Shown: positions 44,015 to 53,756, counted from the stretch's first letter. The stretch is 64,000 nt of DNA from Pseudomonas sp. CC120222-01a (GCF_003097235.1 NZ_QEQQ01000008.1:158751-222750); one strand, 5' to 3'. Numbers and translations: made by a program. Notes: generated from the sequence alone by a model not told the origin.

Positions 44015-46552
44015 ATGACCTCCGACCCCCAAGTGAACCTGACCAACTGTGATCGCGAACCGATCCAGATTCCAGGCAGCATCCAACCCCACGGCTGCCT
44101 GCTTGCCTGCGATGCGTCAGCAAGCGTCGTGCTGCGTCATTCGGCGAATCTGCCGCAGATGTTGGGCGTATCCGGCGAAATCAATGGTCAGAAGCTGAAC
44201 GCCCTGCTGGGTGATGAAGTGGCTCACACCCTGCGCAACTCGCTTGCCCGTACCCGTGAAGGCGCGCGCCCCTCGCAGACGTTCAGCGTGCAACTGCCTT
44301 CAGGCCAGGCGTTCGATGTCTCGGCCCATGTGTTCAAGGGCAGCGCGATCATCGAGTTCGAACCCGCCGGCGCCAGCATTGCCGAACCCATCGAGCTGGC
44401 GCGCACGCTGATCGCCCAGCTGCGTGAAGTCGACCAGACCCACAAGCTGTTCCGCGACGCTGCCCGTTTCGTGCGGGCAGTGCTCGGTTATGACCGCGTG
44501 ATGATCTACCAACTGGGCAGCGACGGCGCCGGTAAAGTCGTGGCCGAAGCCAAGCGAGGCGACCTGGAAAGCTTCCTTGGCCAGTACTTCCCGGCATCCG
44601 ATATCCCTCAGCAGGCCCGCGCCCTGTACCTGCGCAACCCGATCCGGATCATCTCCGACGCCAGGTTCAAGGCTGTTGCCATCGAGCCGATACTGGACCC
44701 GTCAGGCGAGCCTCTGGACCTCTCCTACGCCCACTTGCGCAGCGTTTCGCCGATCCACTGCGAATACCTGACCAACATGGGCGTGGGTGCCTCGATGTCG
44801 ATCTCGGTCATTGTCGATGGCGCGTTGTGGGGGCTGATTGCCTGCCACCATTACGCGCCGCGCACCCTGGCCATGGGGCAACGGGTGGCGGCGGAGATGT
44901 TCGGTGAGTTCTTCTCCCTGCACATCGAAACCCTGCGTACGCGGCAGAACCTTGAAGCGGCCGTCAACGTTCACAGGGCACTGGACTCGCTGCTGCGCGA
45001 TGCCAACCATGTGCCTGATATCGAGGCGTTCTTCCATTCCCGCCTAGGTGATTTTCAGTCATTGATCCCGTGCGACGGCATCGGCATGTCGATGCAGGGG
45101 CGCTGGTCGTCGGCTGGCATGACGCCGCCAAAATCCTCAATCGCGGAGCTGCTGAGCTTTGCGCAAGGGGTCACCGAAGGCAAGACCTGGGCGTCCAACC
45201 GGCTGTCGATGGCCCACCCCATGGCGAAGGACTACTTCACCGAAGTCTCCGGCGTGCTGATCATCCCGATGTCGCAGCAGCCCAGGGATTACCTGATGCT
45301 GTTCCGCAAGGAAGTGGTCGAGACGCTGGACTGGGCCGGCGACCCGAACAAAACCTACGAAATTGGCGCGCTGGGCGATCGGTTGACGCCGCGCAAGAGC
45401 TTTGCCATCTGGAAAGAGACGGTGCACCAGCAATCACTGCCTTGGAGCGAACAGGACCGCCAGTTCGGCGAGGCCATTCGCACGGCCATCGTCGAAGTGG
45501 CCTTGCATAACAGTGAGCTGCTGGCCAATGAGCGCTCCAAGGCCGAAGTCCGTCAGCGCATTCTCAATGAAGAACTCAATCACCGGGTCAAGAACATCCT
45601 TTCGCTGATCGGCGCGCTGGTGGCCCACCCGACGTCCGAGAGCCAGACGCTCAAGGACTACGTGGCGACGCTCAAGGGCCGTATCCACGCACTGTCCCTG
45701 GCCCACGACCAGGTCGTGCGCGGTGACGGCGGCGGGCGCCTGGCCACCCTGCTCGAGGCCGAGCTGTCGCCTTATCGCACGTCGGCCGAAGCCATCGAGC
45801 TGACTGGGCCCAATGTGATCCTCGACGCCCGCGCCTATTCGGTGATGGCCCTGGTGCTGCATGAACTGGCAACCAACGCGGCCAAGTACGGTGCGCTGTC
45901 GAGGGCCGGCGGCAGGCTGTGCGTCAGCTGGGCAGTGGACGCGGGCAATGCCTGCGACATCACCTGGCGCGAAAGCAATGGGCCGACGGTTCGCCCGCCG
46001 AGCCGCAGTGGCTTCGGTACGGTGCTGATCGATCGCAGCATACCGTTCGACCTGGGTGGCACCAGCCGCGTCGAATACCTGCCCGAAGGCCTTCAAGGGT
46101 TCTTTCGCATCCCGGCCCGCCACCTCTCGGTGGCCGACGCACCTGAAGCATTGCCAGCCGCGTCGCTGGCGCCGTCGAGCAGCGCACTTGCTGCGCGCAC
46201 GGATGCCTGCGTGCTGATTCTCGAAGATCAACTGGTCATCGCCGTGGGGCTTGAGCAGATTCTCAACGACGCACGGATCACCGATGTCATCACGGCCGGC
46301 TCCGAAGATGAGGCCATGAGGCTGCTGGGCAAGCGGGCACCGGATGCCGCGATTCTGGATATCAACCTGGGCACCGGCACATCGATCTGTGTGGCCGATG
46401 AGTTGGTACGGCGCGGCATTCCGTTCCTGTTTGCCACCGGCTACGGCGATGGCGTCAGCATTCCGCAGCACCTGCAGCAGGTGGCGGTGGTCCGCAAGCC
46501 CTACGATGGCAATGCCATTCTGGCCAGCCTGCAGACGCTGCTGGTGCCATAG
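44015..46552 (+). CDS. bphP: Bacteriophytochrome histidine kinase with fused receiver domain
   Basis: The protein has 845 residues from the ATG at 44015 (or 848 from 44006). The order is PAS (NLTNCDREPIQIPGSIQPHG; C12 is the biliverdin-attachment Cys in bacteriophytochromes), GAF with PASDIPQQAR, and PHY to about residue 500. An HWE/HisKA_2-type kinase follows (NHRVKNILSLIGALVAH with the phospho-His, HELATNAAKYGALS), then a C-terminal receiver (VLILEDQ, phospho-Asp in ILDINLG, Lys in VVRKPYDG). It would sense red/far-red light with biliverdin and phosphorylate itself or a partner. No heme oxygenase (bphO) is adjacent, which is unusual. Its stop directly abuts the convergent next gene. Confidence 0.9.
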   Translation: MTSDPQVNLTNCDREPIQIPGSIQPHGCLLACDASASVVLRHSANLPQMLGVSGEINGQKLNALLGDEVAHTLRNSLARTREGARPSQTFSVQLPSGQAFDVSAHVFKGSAIIEFEPAGASIAEPIELARTLIAQLREVDQTHKLFRDAARFVRAVLGYDRVMIYQLGSDGAGKVVAEAKRGDLESFLGQYFPASDIPQQARALYLRNPIRIISDARFKAVAIEPILDPSGEPLDLSYAHLRSVSPIHCEYLTNMGVGASMSISVIVDGALWGLIACHHYAPRTLAMGQRVAAEMFGEFFSLHIETLRTRQNLEAAVNVHRALDSLLRDANHVPDIEAFFHSRLGDFQSLIPCDGIGMSMQGRWSSAGMTPPKSSIAELLSFAQGVTEGKTWASNRLSMAHPMAKDYFTEVSGVLIIPMSQQPRDYLMLFRKEVVETLDWAGDPNKTYEIGALGDRLTPRKSFAIWKETVHQQSLPWSEQDRQFGEAIRTAIVEVALHNSELLANERSKAEVRQRILNEELNHRVKNILSLIGALVAHPTSESQTLKDYVATLKGRIHALSLAHDQVVRGDGGGRLATLLEAELSPYRTSAEAIELTGPNVILDARAYSVMALVLHELATNAAKYGALSRAGGRLCVSWAVDAGNACDITWRESNGPTVRPPSRSGFGTVLIDRSIPFDLGGTSRVEYLPEGLQGFFRIPARHLSVADAPEALPAASLAPSSSALAARTDACVLILEDQLVIAVGLEQILNDARITDVITAGSEDEAMRLLGKRAPDAAILDINLGTGTSICVADELVRRGIPFLFATGYGDGVSIPQHLQQVAVVRKPYDGNAILASLQTLLVP

Positions 46553-47830
46553 TCACGGGGCACTGGCATCCGCCTCATGCTCATCGGCAAAGGCCATGAA
46601 CATCGGCAGGTCGAGCACATCCAGCCTGATCTGGGCGATGAAGGCGGAGAACGCCAGGTTGGCGGCGAGCCGGCGCATGTCGCAGGCCCAGCCCGGGATG
46701 TAGGCCGGCGGTTGCAGCCAGCCGGACTCGAACAACGGTGCAAGGCGCACGGTATCGGCCAGGGTCAGGCGCCCGGCGAACAGGTGGCCGACCAATTCCG
46801 GGCGGTTGTCACGGATCGCCACGCGCAGCAAGGTATGCACGCCCAGCAGGCCGGTCAGGTAGGCGGCATCCTTGGTGAAGGCCGAGCCGCCGCGCAGGTC
46901 CGCACCGCGGAAGATCCGCTGGGTCGAGCGGAACGACTCTTGCGGCGACTGCCCGGCGTTCACGAACCCTTCGAACACCTGGATGAAGTCGGCACCATCC
47001 AGTGCCTGCTGGACCGCCAGCGCACGCAGGGCGACACGGCGCAGGCGGTTGATGTCCATGCTGCCGGTGAACAACTCCGCCAGCGTGGCAATGCCCTCCT
47101 GGGTCTGGGTGGTACGCGGCGCACCGAGCCCCAGGCACTTGAGGTTGGGCTGGCTGGCGCCGTTCTGTGCGGTGGCGACATGCACGAAGGCCTCGTGCTG
47201 CAACAGCTGCTGCTTGTCCAGCTCGCTGAACAGCGCCCCGCCACGCAGGCGAATGCGGCTGGTCCCGGCGATGGCCTTGGAGGCGAGGTTCGGGTCCAGC
47301 ACGATCCTGATCCGCCCGGCACCAAAGAAGCGGTCTATTTCCGGCTGCATCCAGGCAGCGAAATCTTCAGCCGGAATGTCAGCCTCGCTGGGCGGAATCT
47401 GCTCGCTGCCCAACAGGGCGTCGGTGGTCTTGAGGAAGAAGCCGGCCGCATCGAGCATGGTCAGGTTCTGCCTGGGGTAAAGGAAATCCGGACGCCGGTA
47501 CAGCGCTGCGGAACAGCGGGTGAATTCGGGGGGGCCGATGGCCCCCAGCATGCGCCCGGCGGTGGCGTAACTGCGGGCGGTCATCGCCAGGAAGCGCCCG
47601 GCCGGATGGCCCTGATCGCACTGCCCGATAAAGGCCTCCAACGCGGCAATGTCGGCGCTGTGCTCGCGGGGTTGCAACTGCACCTGAGGCAACTGGGCGT
47701 TGCCGGCGCGCCACTGGCTGAGGAATACCTGCTCGATGCCATCCGGCCAGGCCAGGGCATCGAGCACGCGGATCTTGCGGGTCAGGCCGGGTAGCGCGTC
47801 ATCGAGCTCGGACAGAGAGGCGGTACCCAT
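46553..47830 (-). CDS. QEGLA-motif protein (DUF1704, tyrosine-carboxypeptidase-like)
   Basis: The 425-residue protein contains HEAFVH (an HExxxH zinc site) and TQEGIATLAELFTG, the QEGLA motif, as in the family annotated as flavohemoglobin expression-modulating QEGLA protein. The same fold is found in eukaryotic tubulin tyrosine carboxypeptidases (MATCAP-type), so a metallopeptidase role is plausible; the bacterial substrate is unknown. It is convergent with the phytochrome gene with no bases between the two stops. A long inverted reading frame in antisense is a composition artefact. Confidence 0.8.
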   Translation of the reverse strand: MGTASLSELDDALPGLTRKIRVLDALAWPDGIEQVFLSQWRAGNAQLPQVQLQPREHSADIAALEAFIGQCDQGHPAGRFLAMTARSYATAGRMLGAIGPPEFTRCSAALYRRPDFLYPRQNLTMLDAAGFFLKTTDALLGSEQIPPSEADIPAEDFAAWMQPEIDRFFGAGRIRIVLDPNLASKAIAGTSRIRLRGGALFSELDKQQLLQHEAFVHVATAQNGASQPNLKCLGLGAPRTTQTQEGIATLAELFTGSMDINRLRRVALRALAVQQALDGADFIQVFEGFVNAGQSPQESFRSTQRIFRGADLRGGSAFTKDAAYLTGLLGVHTLLRVAIRDNRPELVGHLFAGRLTLADTVRLAPLFESGWLQPPAYIPGWACDMRRLAANLAFSAFIAQIRLDVLDLPMFMAFADEHEADASAP

Positions 47831-47877
47831 GGCAGTTTCCTCGAGACGCCCGGCGGCATCTCGAAAGCTTAGCCCGT

Positions 47878-48819
47878 TTACACCACTGCCGTTCCGCTGC
47901 GCCGAATCATCTGCGGCGTCTGGCCGATCGTCCGCAGGAACGCCCGCCTCATCCGCTCCCGGTCGGCGAAACCTGCTTCCCTGGCAACGACTTCGATGGA
48001 GTGCCCACTGTCTTCGAGCAACATCCGCGCCGCCTCGACCCGCAGATGCTCCACTGCCTTGGCCGGCGACTGCCCCGTCTCGGCGGTGAAGGCGCGGCTG
48101 AACTGCCGGGGACTAAGGTGCGAGACCTCGGCCAGCTCCTCCACGCTCAAGGCGCTTGTCAGGTTGCGCCGGGCGTAATCCAGGGCCTTCTGGATGCGAT
48201 CGGACTTGGGTTCGAGGTCCAGCAACACGGAAAACTGCGACTGCCCACCGGCCCGGCGGTGGTAGACCACCAGCTTGCGCGCGACGATGCGGGCGGTTTC
48301 CAGCCCGTGGTCTTTCTCGATCATGGCCAGGGCCAGGTCGATGCTTGCGGTCATGCCTGCCGAGGTCCACACCGGCCCGTCGATGATGTAGATCCGGTCC
48401 GGTTCGACCTTGACCTTGGGGTATTGGTCCTGCAGTCGCTTGGCAAACAGCCAGTGGGTGGTTGCCCGGCGGCCGTCGAGCACACCGCTTTCGGCGAGGA
48501 CGAAAGCGCCGACGCAAGGCGCGGCAACGCGGCGAGCGGAGGTCATCGATGCCCGCACGAAGTTGGCAAGGCCGGCCGTGACCGGCATCACCGACGTGCC
48601 GGAGCCGAACATCACGGTATCGAACACCTGTTCGCTGGCAAATGCGCGGGTCTCGATGCGAAAACCTGCCGAAGACATCACCAGCCCCCCGACTTCCGAC
48701 AGCAGGGTGACTTCATACGCGGGCTTGCCCAGGGTCAGGTTGGCGATCTCGAAGGCCGTGATCGCGGTCAGCCCCATCAGCTGGAAGCCTGGAAGCACGA
48801 CAAAACCGAGCGTGTGCAT
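47878..48819 (-). CDS. GlxA-type AraC-family regulator (DJ-1/PfpI-like sensor)
   Basis: The 313-residue protein has an N-terminal DJ-1/PfpI-like domain (MHTLGFVVLPGFQLMGLTAI, VMFGSGTSV, the APCVGAFVLAESGVLDGRRAT elbow with Cys) and a C-terminal AraC helix-turn-helix pair (ALSVEELAEVSHLSPRQFSR, SIEVVAREAGFADRERMRRA). Regulators of this type control amine or small-molecule catabolism or, as here, a divergent SDR gene (now a pseudogene) and possibly the following efflux pair. Confidence 0.87.
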   Translation of the reverse strand: MHTLGFVVLPGFQLMGLTAITAFEIANLTLGKPAYEVTLLSEVGGLVMSSAGFRIETRAFASEQVFDTVMFGSGTSVMPVTAGLANFVRASMTSARRVAAPCVGAFVLAESGVLDGRRATTHWLFAKRLQDQYPKVKVEPDRIYIIDGPVWTSAGMTASIDLALAMIEKDHGLETARIVARKLVVYHRRAGGQSQFSVLLDLEPKSDRIQKALDYARRNLTSALSVEELAEVSHLSPRQFSRAFTAETGQSPAKAVEHLRVEAARMLLEDSGHSIEVVAREAGFADRERMRRAFLRTIGQTPQMIRRSGTAVV

Positions 48820-48937
48820 GGCTGAGCCTCATGTCCTAAAAGGTGTCTTATATGACATTTGAGGCATGTCAACAAGGCCATAACATGTCCTCCAGACCAG
48901 CGCACAAGCCGTGCGCGGGCAACCTCTGGAGACTGTC

Positions 48938-49198
48938 ATGATCAAGCACATGGGTACCGCACTCGTCACCGGCGCATCCTCCGGCATCGGGGCGATCTAT
49001 GCCGACCGACTCAGCCGTCGCGGTTACGACCTGATCCTGGTCGCCCGCAGCGAAGCCCCGCTCCCATCGAAGTGGTGGTGGCAGACCTTGGCGGCCCGGC
49101 TTCCGGATATCGCCGACCTGGATGCCTATGAGGCCGCACGGCAAAAGCTGCTGCCGCAGCTGTCGTTGCGCGTACCAGCGCCCCGCTACAGGGCGTAA
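48938..49198 (+). pseudogene. Internally deleted SDR oxidoreductase
   Basis: The start (ATG at 48938, GGAG 8 bases upstream) is intact. The N-terminus has the SDR motif TGASSGIG and [10 protein letters not shown], and the C-terminus [22 protein letters not shown] reads as an SDR tail. Only about 87 codons remain of a normal length near 260, so the whole catalytic core including the YxxxK motif is missing. Around 49050-49100 another frame reads [10 protein letters not shown], the strand that normally follows, showing a frameshift or deletion junction. It is therefore a decayed gene, divergent from its probable regulator. Confidence 0.75.
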
Positions 49199-49238
49199 GG
49201 CCCTGTTCCCCCGAAGCCCAAGCAGAGGACTGACCGCC

Positions 49239-50372
49239 ATGAACGCTCAGGTCGACATCGAACCCGGCACGGCCCTGAACAGCGCCACTGCGCGCGGCAA
49301 GCGCTTTGGCCGCGCCACCTTGCGCCTGGGCGCACTGGCGCTCGCCATCGTTGCTGGCGTGGCCTACGCGAGCCACTGGTGGCTCAGCGGCCGCTTCATC
49401 GAAGACACCGACGATGCCTACGTGGGCGCCGAGGTGACGGTGATCAGCGCCAAGGTCCCCGGTTATATCAGCGAGGTAGCAGTGGTCGACAACCAGTTCG
49501 TCAAGGCCGGCGACCTGCTGGCGCGGATCGACGTGCGCGACTACAACGCCGCCCTGGCCAAGGCTGACGGCGCCGTGGCGGCGCAGCATGCGCGGCTGGC
49601 CAATCTCGACGCGGTCGAACTGCTGCAACAGGCCCTGATCAGCCAGGCCAAGGCACAGATCGACGCACGCAGCGCCGAGGCCCAGCGAGCCATGGACGAC
49701 CGGGTGCGCTACCAGAACCTGGTGCAAAGCCAGGCAGTCTCGGTGCAAAGCGCCCAGCGCGTCGACACCGCCTGGAAAACCGCACAGGCCGACCGCGTCC
49801 ACGCACAGGCCGGCCTGGTGGCCGCACGCCAGCAGCTGACCGTGATCGACACCCAGCGCCAGCAGACCCGTGCCGCCCTGGCCCAGGCCGAAGCGGACCG
49901 GGAACAGGCCCGGCTGAATGTCGGTTACACCGAATTGCGTGCGCCGGTCGATGGCTATGTCGGCAACCGCCGGGCCAAGGTCGGCGCCTATGCCGCAGCC
50001 GGTAGCCAACTGATTTCGGTGGTACCGGCCCACGGGCTGTGGGTGGACGCCAACTTCAAGGAAGACCAGCTGGCACGCATGCAAGTGGGCCAGGCGGTCA
50101 GCATCACCGCCGATATCCTCCCTGGCCGTACCTTCCACGGCCGCGTCGAGAGCATCGCGCCGGCCACCGGTGCGCAGTTCAGTGTGTTGCCGCCCGAGAA
50201 TGCCACCGGCAATTTCACCAAGATCGTGCAACGTGTACCGGTGCGTGTGCGTCTGGCTTATGACGACGCCGACTTCGGCGCCCTGCGCCCTGGCCTTTCG
50301 GTGTATGCCGAAATCGACACCAAGGCCCCGCGCGCGACGCAGCCTGACCTTGCAGCGGCAAGCCGGCCATGA
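49239..50372 (+). CDS. EmrA/HlyD-type membrane fusion protein
   Basis: The protein has 377 residues from the ATG at 49239 with AGAGGA upstream. It has an N-terminal membrane helix (LRLGALALAIVAGVAYASHW), biotinyl-lipoyl halves (DTDDAYVGAEVTVISAKVPG and YTELRAPVDGYVGNRRAKVG) and a long helical hairpin between them. It would bridge the inner-membrane pump to an outer-membrane channel. Its stop overlaps the next gene's start (ATGA). Confidence 0.88.
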   Translation: MNAQVDIEPGTALNSATARGKRFGRATLRLGALALAIVAGVAYASHWWLSGRFIEDTDDAYVGAEVTVISAKVPGYISEVAVVDNQFVKAGDLLARIDVRDYNAALAKADGAVAAQHARLANLDAVELLQQALISQAKAQIDARSAEAQRAMDDRVRYQNLVQSQAVSVQSAQRVDTAWKTAQADRVHAQAGLVAARQQLTVIDTQRQQTRAALAQAEADREQARLNVGYTELRAPVDGYVGNRRAKVGAYAAAGSQLISVVPAHGLWVDANFKEDQLARMQVGQAVSITADILPGRTFHGRVESIAPATGAQFSVLPPENATGNFTKIVQRVPVRVRLAYDDADFGALRPGLSVYAEIDTKAPRATQPDLAAASRP

Positions 50373-51934
50373 ACAGCGTGCTGCCGGTCCTCACACCCCG
50401 TCAGAAGGTCGCGGCCTTCGCCTGCATGTGCGTGGGCATGTTCATTGCCCTGATCGATATCCAGATTGTTTCGGCTTCGCTCAAGGACATCGGCGGTGGG
50501 CTTTCCGCCGGTGCGGACGACACCGCCTGGGTGCAAACGGCCTACCTGATTGCCGAGATCATCGTGATCCCGCTCTCCGGCTGGCTGTCGCGGGTAATGA
50601 GCACGCGCTGGTTGTTCGCCGCCTCGGCCGCCGGCTTCACCCTGACCAGTCTGCTGTGTGCGGTGGCCTGGAACATCCAGAGCATGATCGCTTTCCGCGC
50701 GCTGCAAGGCTTTTTGGGTGGTTCGATGATTCCACTGGTGTTCACCACCGCCTTCATCTACTTCAGCGGCCCGCAGCGAGTGATTGCCGCCTCGGTGATT
50801 GGCGCCATCGCCTCGCTCGCGCCCACCCTGGGGCCCGCAGTCGGCGGCTGGATCACCGATGTTTCATCCTGGCACTGGCTGTTCTACATCAATCTGGTGC
50901 CCGGCATTTTCGTCACCCTCGCCGTACCGATGCTGGTCAAGGTGGATCAGCCCGAACTGGGGTTGCTCAAGGGCGCCGACTACCTGGGAATGGCCTTGAT
51001 GGCGGTGTTTCTGGGTTGCCTGGAGTACACCCTGGAAGAAGGCCCGCGCTGGAACTGGTTCAGCGATAGCACCATAGCCACCACGGCCTGGCTGGCCGGC
51101 CTGTGCGGTATCCTGTTCGTCTGGCGCAGCCTGTGCGCCGCGCAGCCCATCGTCGACCTGCATGCCCTGCGCGACCGCAACTTTGCCCTGGGCTGCCTGT
51201 TTTCCTTCATCACCGGCATCGGCATCTTCGCCACGATCTACCTGACGCCGTTGTTCCTCGGCCGTGTGCGCGGTTACGGTGCCCTGGATATCGGCCTGGC
51301 GGTGTTTTCCACCGGCGTGTTCCAGCTCATGGCCATCCCGGTGTACGCCTTTCTCGCCAACCGGGTGGACTTGCGCTGGATACTGATGTTCGGCCTGGCG
51401 CTGTTCGCTATCTCGATGTGGGACTTTTCGCCCATTACCCATGACTGGGGTGCCAGGGAGCTGCTGCTGCCCCAGGCCATTCGCGGCTTCGCCCAGCAGA
51501 TGGCGGTGCCGCCGACGGTCACGCTGACCCTGGGCGCGCTGTCGCCGGCACGGCTGAAGCTTGCGTCGGGCTTGTTCAATCTGATGCGCAATCTGGGCGG
51601 CGCACTGGGTATCGCGGCTTGCGCCACGATACTCAATGACCGTACCAACCTGCACTTTCTGCGCCTGGCCGAGCACCTGAACGTGCGCAACGAAACCCTG
51701 AACACTCGGCTTGAACAATGGAGCGACAGCGCCCAGACACTGGGCCAGAACAGCCCGGATGCTGGCCAGACCGCGCTGCATCAGCTGTGGGCGTTGACCT
51801 GGCGCGAAGCGCAGACGATGACCTACGCCGACGCGTTCCTGGTCATCATGCTGTGCTTCGTGTTCGCCACGCTGCTGGTGCCGTTGATGCGCAAGGTCCA
51901 GCCACCGCGGCAGCCGTCAGCTGACGCCCATTGA
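50369..51934 (+). CDS. EmrB/DHA2-type MFS drug efflux pump
   Basis: The 521-residue protein has 14 expected membrane helices. The start (MFIALIDIQIVSASLKDIGG) and the motif-C-like IASLAPTLGPAVGGWITD are typical of EmrB/QacA-type proton antiporters. It is translationally coupled to the membrane fusion protein gene upstream. No outer-membrane factor gene follows, so it would use one encoded elsewhere. The substrate is unknown. Confidence 0.88.
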   Translation: MNSVLPVLTPRQKVAAFACMCVGMFIALIDIQIVSASLKDIGGGLSAGADDTAWVQTAYLIAEIIVIPLSGWLSRVMSTRWLFAASAAGFTLTSLLCAVAWNIQSMIAFRALQGFLGGSMIPLVFTTAFIYFSGPQRVIAASVIGAIASLAPTLGPAVGGWITDVSSWHWLFYINLVPGIFVTLAVPMLVKVDQPELGLLKGADYLGMALMAVFLGCLEYTLEEGPRWNWFSDSTIATTAWLAGLCGILFVWRSLCAAQPIVDLHALRDRNFALGCLFSFITGIGIFATIYLTPLFLGRVRGYGALDIGLAVFSTGVFQLMAIPVYAFLANRVDLRWILMFGLALFAISMWDFSPITHDWGARELLLPQAIRGFAQQMAVPPTVTLTLGALSPARLKLASGLFNLMRNLGGALGIAACATILNDRTNLHFLRLAEHLNVRNETLNTRLEQWSDSAQTLGQNSPDAGQTALHQLWALTWREAQTMTYADAFLVIMLCFVFATLLVPLMRKVQPPRQPSADAH

Positions 51935-51940
51935 ACCGGC

Positions 51941-52034
51941 CTAGGCATCCGCCAGGACCAGGTCGGCCCCCTTCTCCACCACCATCAGCACGGCCGCATG
52001 GGTGTTCCCCGAGGTCACGTTGGGTAACACCGAG
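51941..52034 (-). pseudogene. C-terminal remnant of a GMC oxidoreductase gene
   Basis: The minus strand here encodes about 31 codons ending in TAG: ASVLPNVTSGNTH, then AAVLMVVEKGADLVLADA. This is nearly identical to the last 31 residues of the complete GMC dehydrogenase at 54588-56201 (SVFPNVTSGNTH...EKGADLVLADA). The rest of the gene is absent. It is the scar of a deleted paralogue or of a partial duplication. Confidence 0.8.
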
Positions 52035-52092
52035 GCAGCATGGCGGTATCCCTTGGTAGTCGGGGTTGCAACGCAAGCACGCGTGTCTTCGA

Positions 52093-53073
52093 CTACGGCG
52101 CATGCACCTTCAGCGCCAACACACCAGCAGCATTGATTTCGCGCGTGGGAATGACCGTGCGATCGGTGCCGATCAGCACTGCGAACAGATCCGTGGTGAA
52201 TGCGCGATTGCCGAAGTACCAGGAATGGCTCTGATACCCGACAATCCCGCCGGGCTGGTCACGCGCATAGGTGGTGGAACTGGGGCTGACAAGCTCGTCG
52301 TAATAGTCCGTGCAATCGACATTGACGGCCTTCTGCGGAGCGTCGCCCGGCAAACCGATCCTGCCAACCCGTGGCGCTGTGCCGACACGCTTGACGTTGG
52401 ACAAGTCCAGCGCCTGATCATGCCGGCTTGAGTAGTTGGTCAAGCGCACACAGTGGCGATAGAGGGATTCGCAGCTGCTGTTGCCGGCCGACATCGAGTC
52501 CGCAGAAACATCGCCCGCCGCAAACACCAACTGGCTCACGTTCCAGGCAGCATTGGGCATTGCGCTGTCATCGGCATCGTCAAACGCTTCACGAATCACA
52601 TAGGCGCCAGTGGAATGCCCGAGCACATGGACATTGATCGTGCAGGTGGGTGTTTGCTGCCCGGACAAATAGGCAATGCCGTCAGAAACGAGTTTGAACG
52701 CCGCTTGCTTGGCCCGATGGCGATCAGGCAGGTACGCCAGCGCCTTGTCATCGCTGGGCCAGTCGAATGATACGACTGCCCCCTTGAATCCGAGGTTGAC
52801 AAGGCCATCCTTGATTCTCTGATGGCGCTCCATGACCTCGTCTTCACTGTTGTTGTAGCCATGCACCACAAACAGGATGTCACCGCGCGACTCACCCGTG
52901 CTGTTGGTCCAGACCGCATCGGCGCGCACCGCCTTGTACCAGGCCGCCGCCGATATTGCCTGGCTGGGTGACAGCGGCTGACCGGGGGGCACTTGCAAGA
53001 AGCTGGTTGGCCCCACATCGGCTACGAACGCGCCGCCAGCCACCGCCCGAACTGACATCACATAATCGCTCAT
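52093..53073 (-). CDS. Alpha/beta hydrolase (DUF900-like)
   Basis: The 326-residue protein has FVVHGYNNSEDEVMER near residue 70 and the nucleophile elbow VLGHSTGAY, matching the DUF900 type of alpha/beta hydrolase. The likely acid is in FAAGDVSADS and the base in a later His. No signal peptide is visible. It stands alone, with the GMC remnant downstream and a lipoprotein gene divergent from it. The substrate is unknown. Confidence 0.75.
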   Translation of the reverse strand: MSDYVMSVRAVAGGAFVADVGPTSFLQVPPGQPLSPSQAISAAAWYKAVRADAVWTNSTGESRGDILFVVHGYNNSEDEVMERHQRIKDGLVNLGFKGAVVSFDWPSDDKALAYLPDRHRAKQAAFKLVSDGIAYLSGQQTPTCTINVHVLGHSTGAYVIREAFDDADDSAMPNAAWNVSQLVFAAGDVSADSMSAGNSSCESLYRHCVRLTNYSSRHDQALDLSNVKRVGTAPRVGRIGLPGDAPQKAVNVDCTDYYDELVSPSSTTYARDQPGGIVGYQSHSWYFGNRAFTTDLFAVLIGTDRTVIPTREINAAGVLALKVHAP

Positions 53074-53205
53074 GGTGATTCCCTCAGGGTACAGGAAGAA
53101 TTAAAGCAGAGCGCCCAACCTTGCGTAGATATCCCCTGGGGCACTTGATGGCACAGTGCCACTCACTGATAATCACGCTCTTTTCATGACACGCAAGGAT
53201 CCGCC

Positions 53206-53748
53206 GTGAACAAGCTTTACCTGGTCGCCCCACTTGTCCTGCTGCTGCAAGGCTGCGGTGTGACAATGGCCCGCTACGAAGCCAACTACCAGAACGTTCA
53301 GCAATTGAAGCAGAACGCGCCCCTGCAAGCGGTGCGCGAAGCGCAGGTGCAGGCCGACGCCGGGCAAGGCTCGCTGATGGTGCGCCTGAACCCGATTTCA
53401 TCACCCGAAGGCAACATTCCGCTGCACATTCAGGCAGCCATCAACGATGAGCTTCGCCATGCAGGCCTGCTCGATCCCAAGGCTGATCGACAGCTGCAGG
53501 TACAACTGGTGAAGAGCCAGCTCAACTCCGGCGTGGCCAACGGGCATGGCGAGCTTGCAGCACGGTTTACCCTGCGCCAGGGCGACCAGGTGCTTTACGA
53601 GTCGACCAAGGACGTGACCCGTGACTGGGACAGCAGCTTCTTCGGGCCGATTGCGATACCGACAGCGGCCAACAACTACAACCCCATGCTGCAGTCATTG
53701 CTCAAGTCGCTGTACAGCGACCCGCAATTTGTACAGGCATTGAAGTAA
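53206..53748 (+). CDS. Lipoprotein
   Basis: The 180-residue protein has signal peptide MNKLYLVAPLVLLLQGC with lipobox LLQGC at 13-17. The mature part mixes beta-type and helical segments and has no motif I can name. It is convergent with another lipoprotein gene, with a shared hairpin terminator between them. Confidence 0.75.
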   Translation: MNKLYLVAPLVLLLQGCGVTMARYEANYQNVQQLKQNAPLQAVREAQVQADAGQGSLMVRLNPISSPEGNIPLHIQAAINDELRHAGLLDPKADRQLQVQLVKSQLNSGVANGHGELAARFTLRQGDQVLYESTKDVTRDWDSSFFGPIAIPTAANNYNPMLQSLLKSLYSDPQFVQALK

Positions 53749-53756
53749 GCAAAAAA

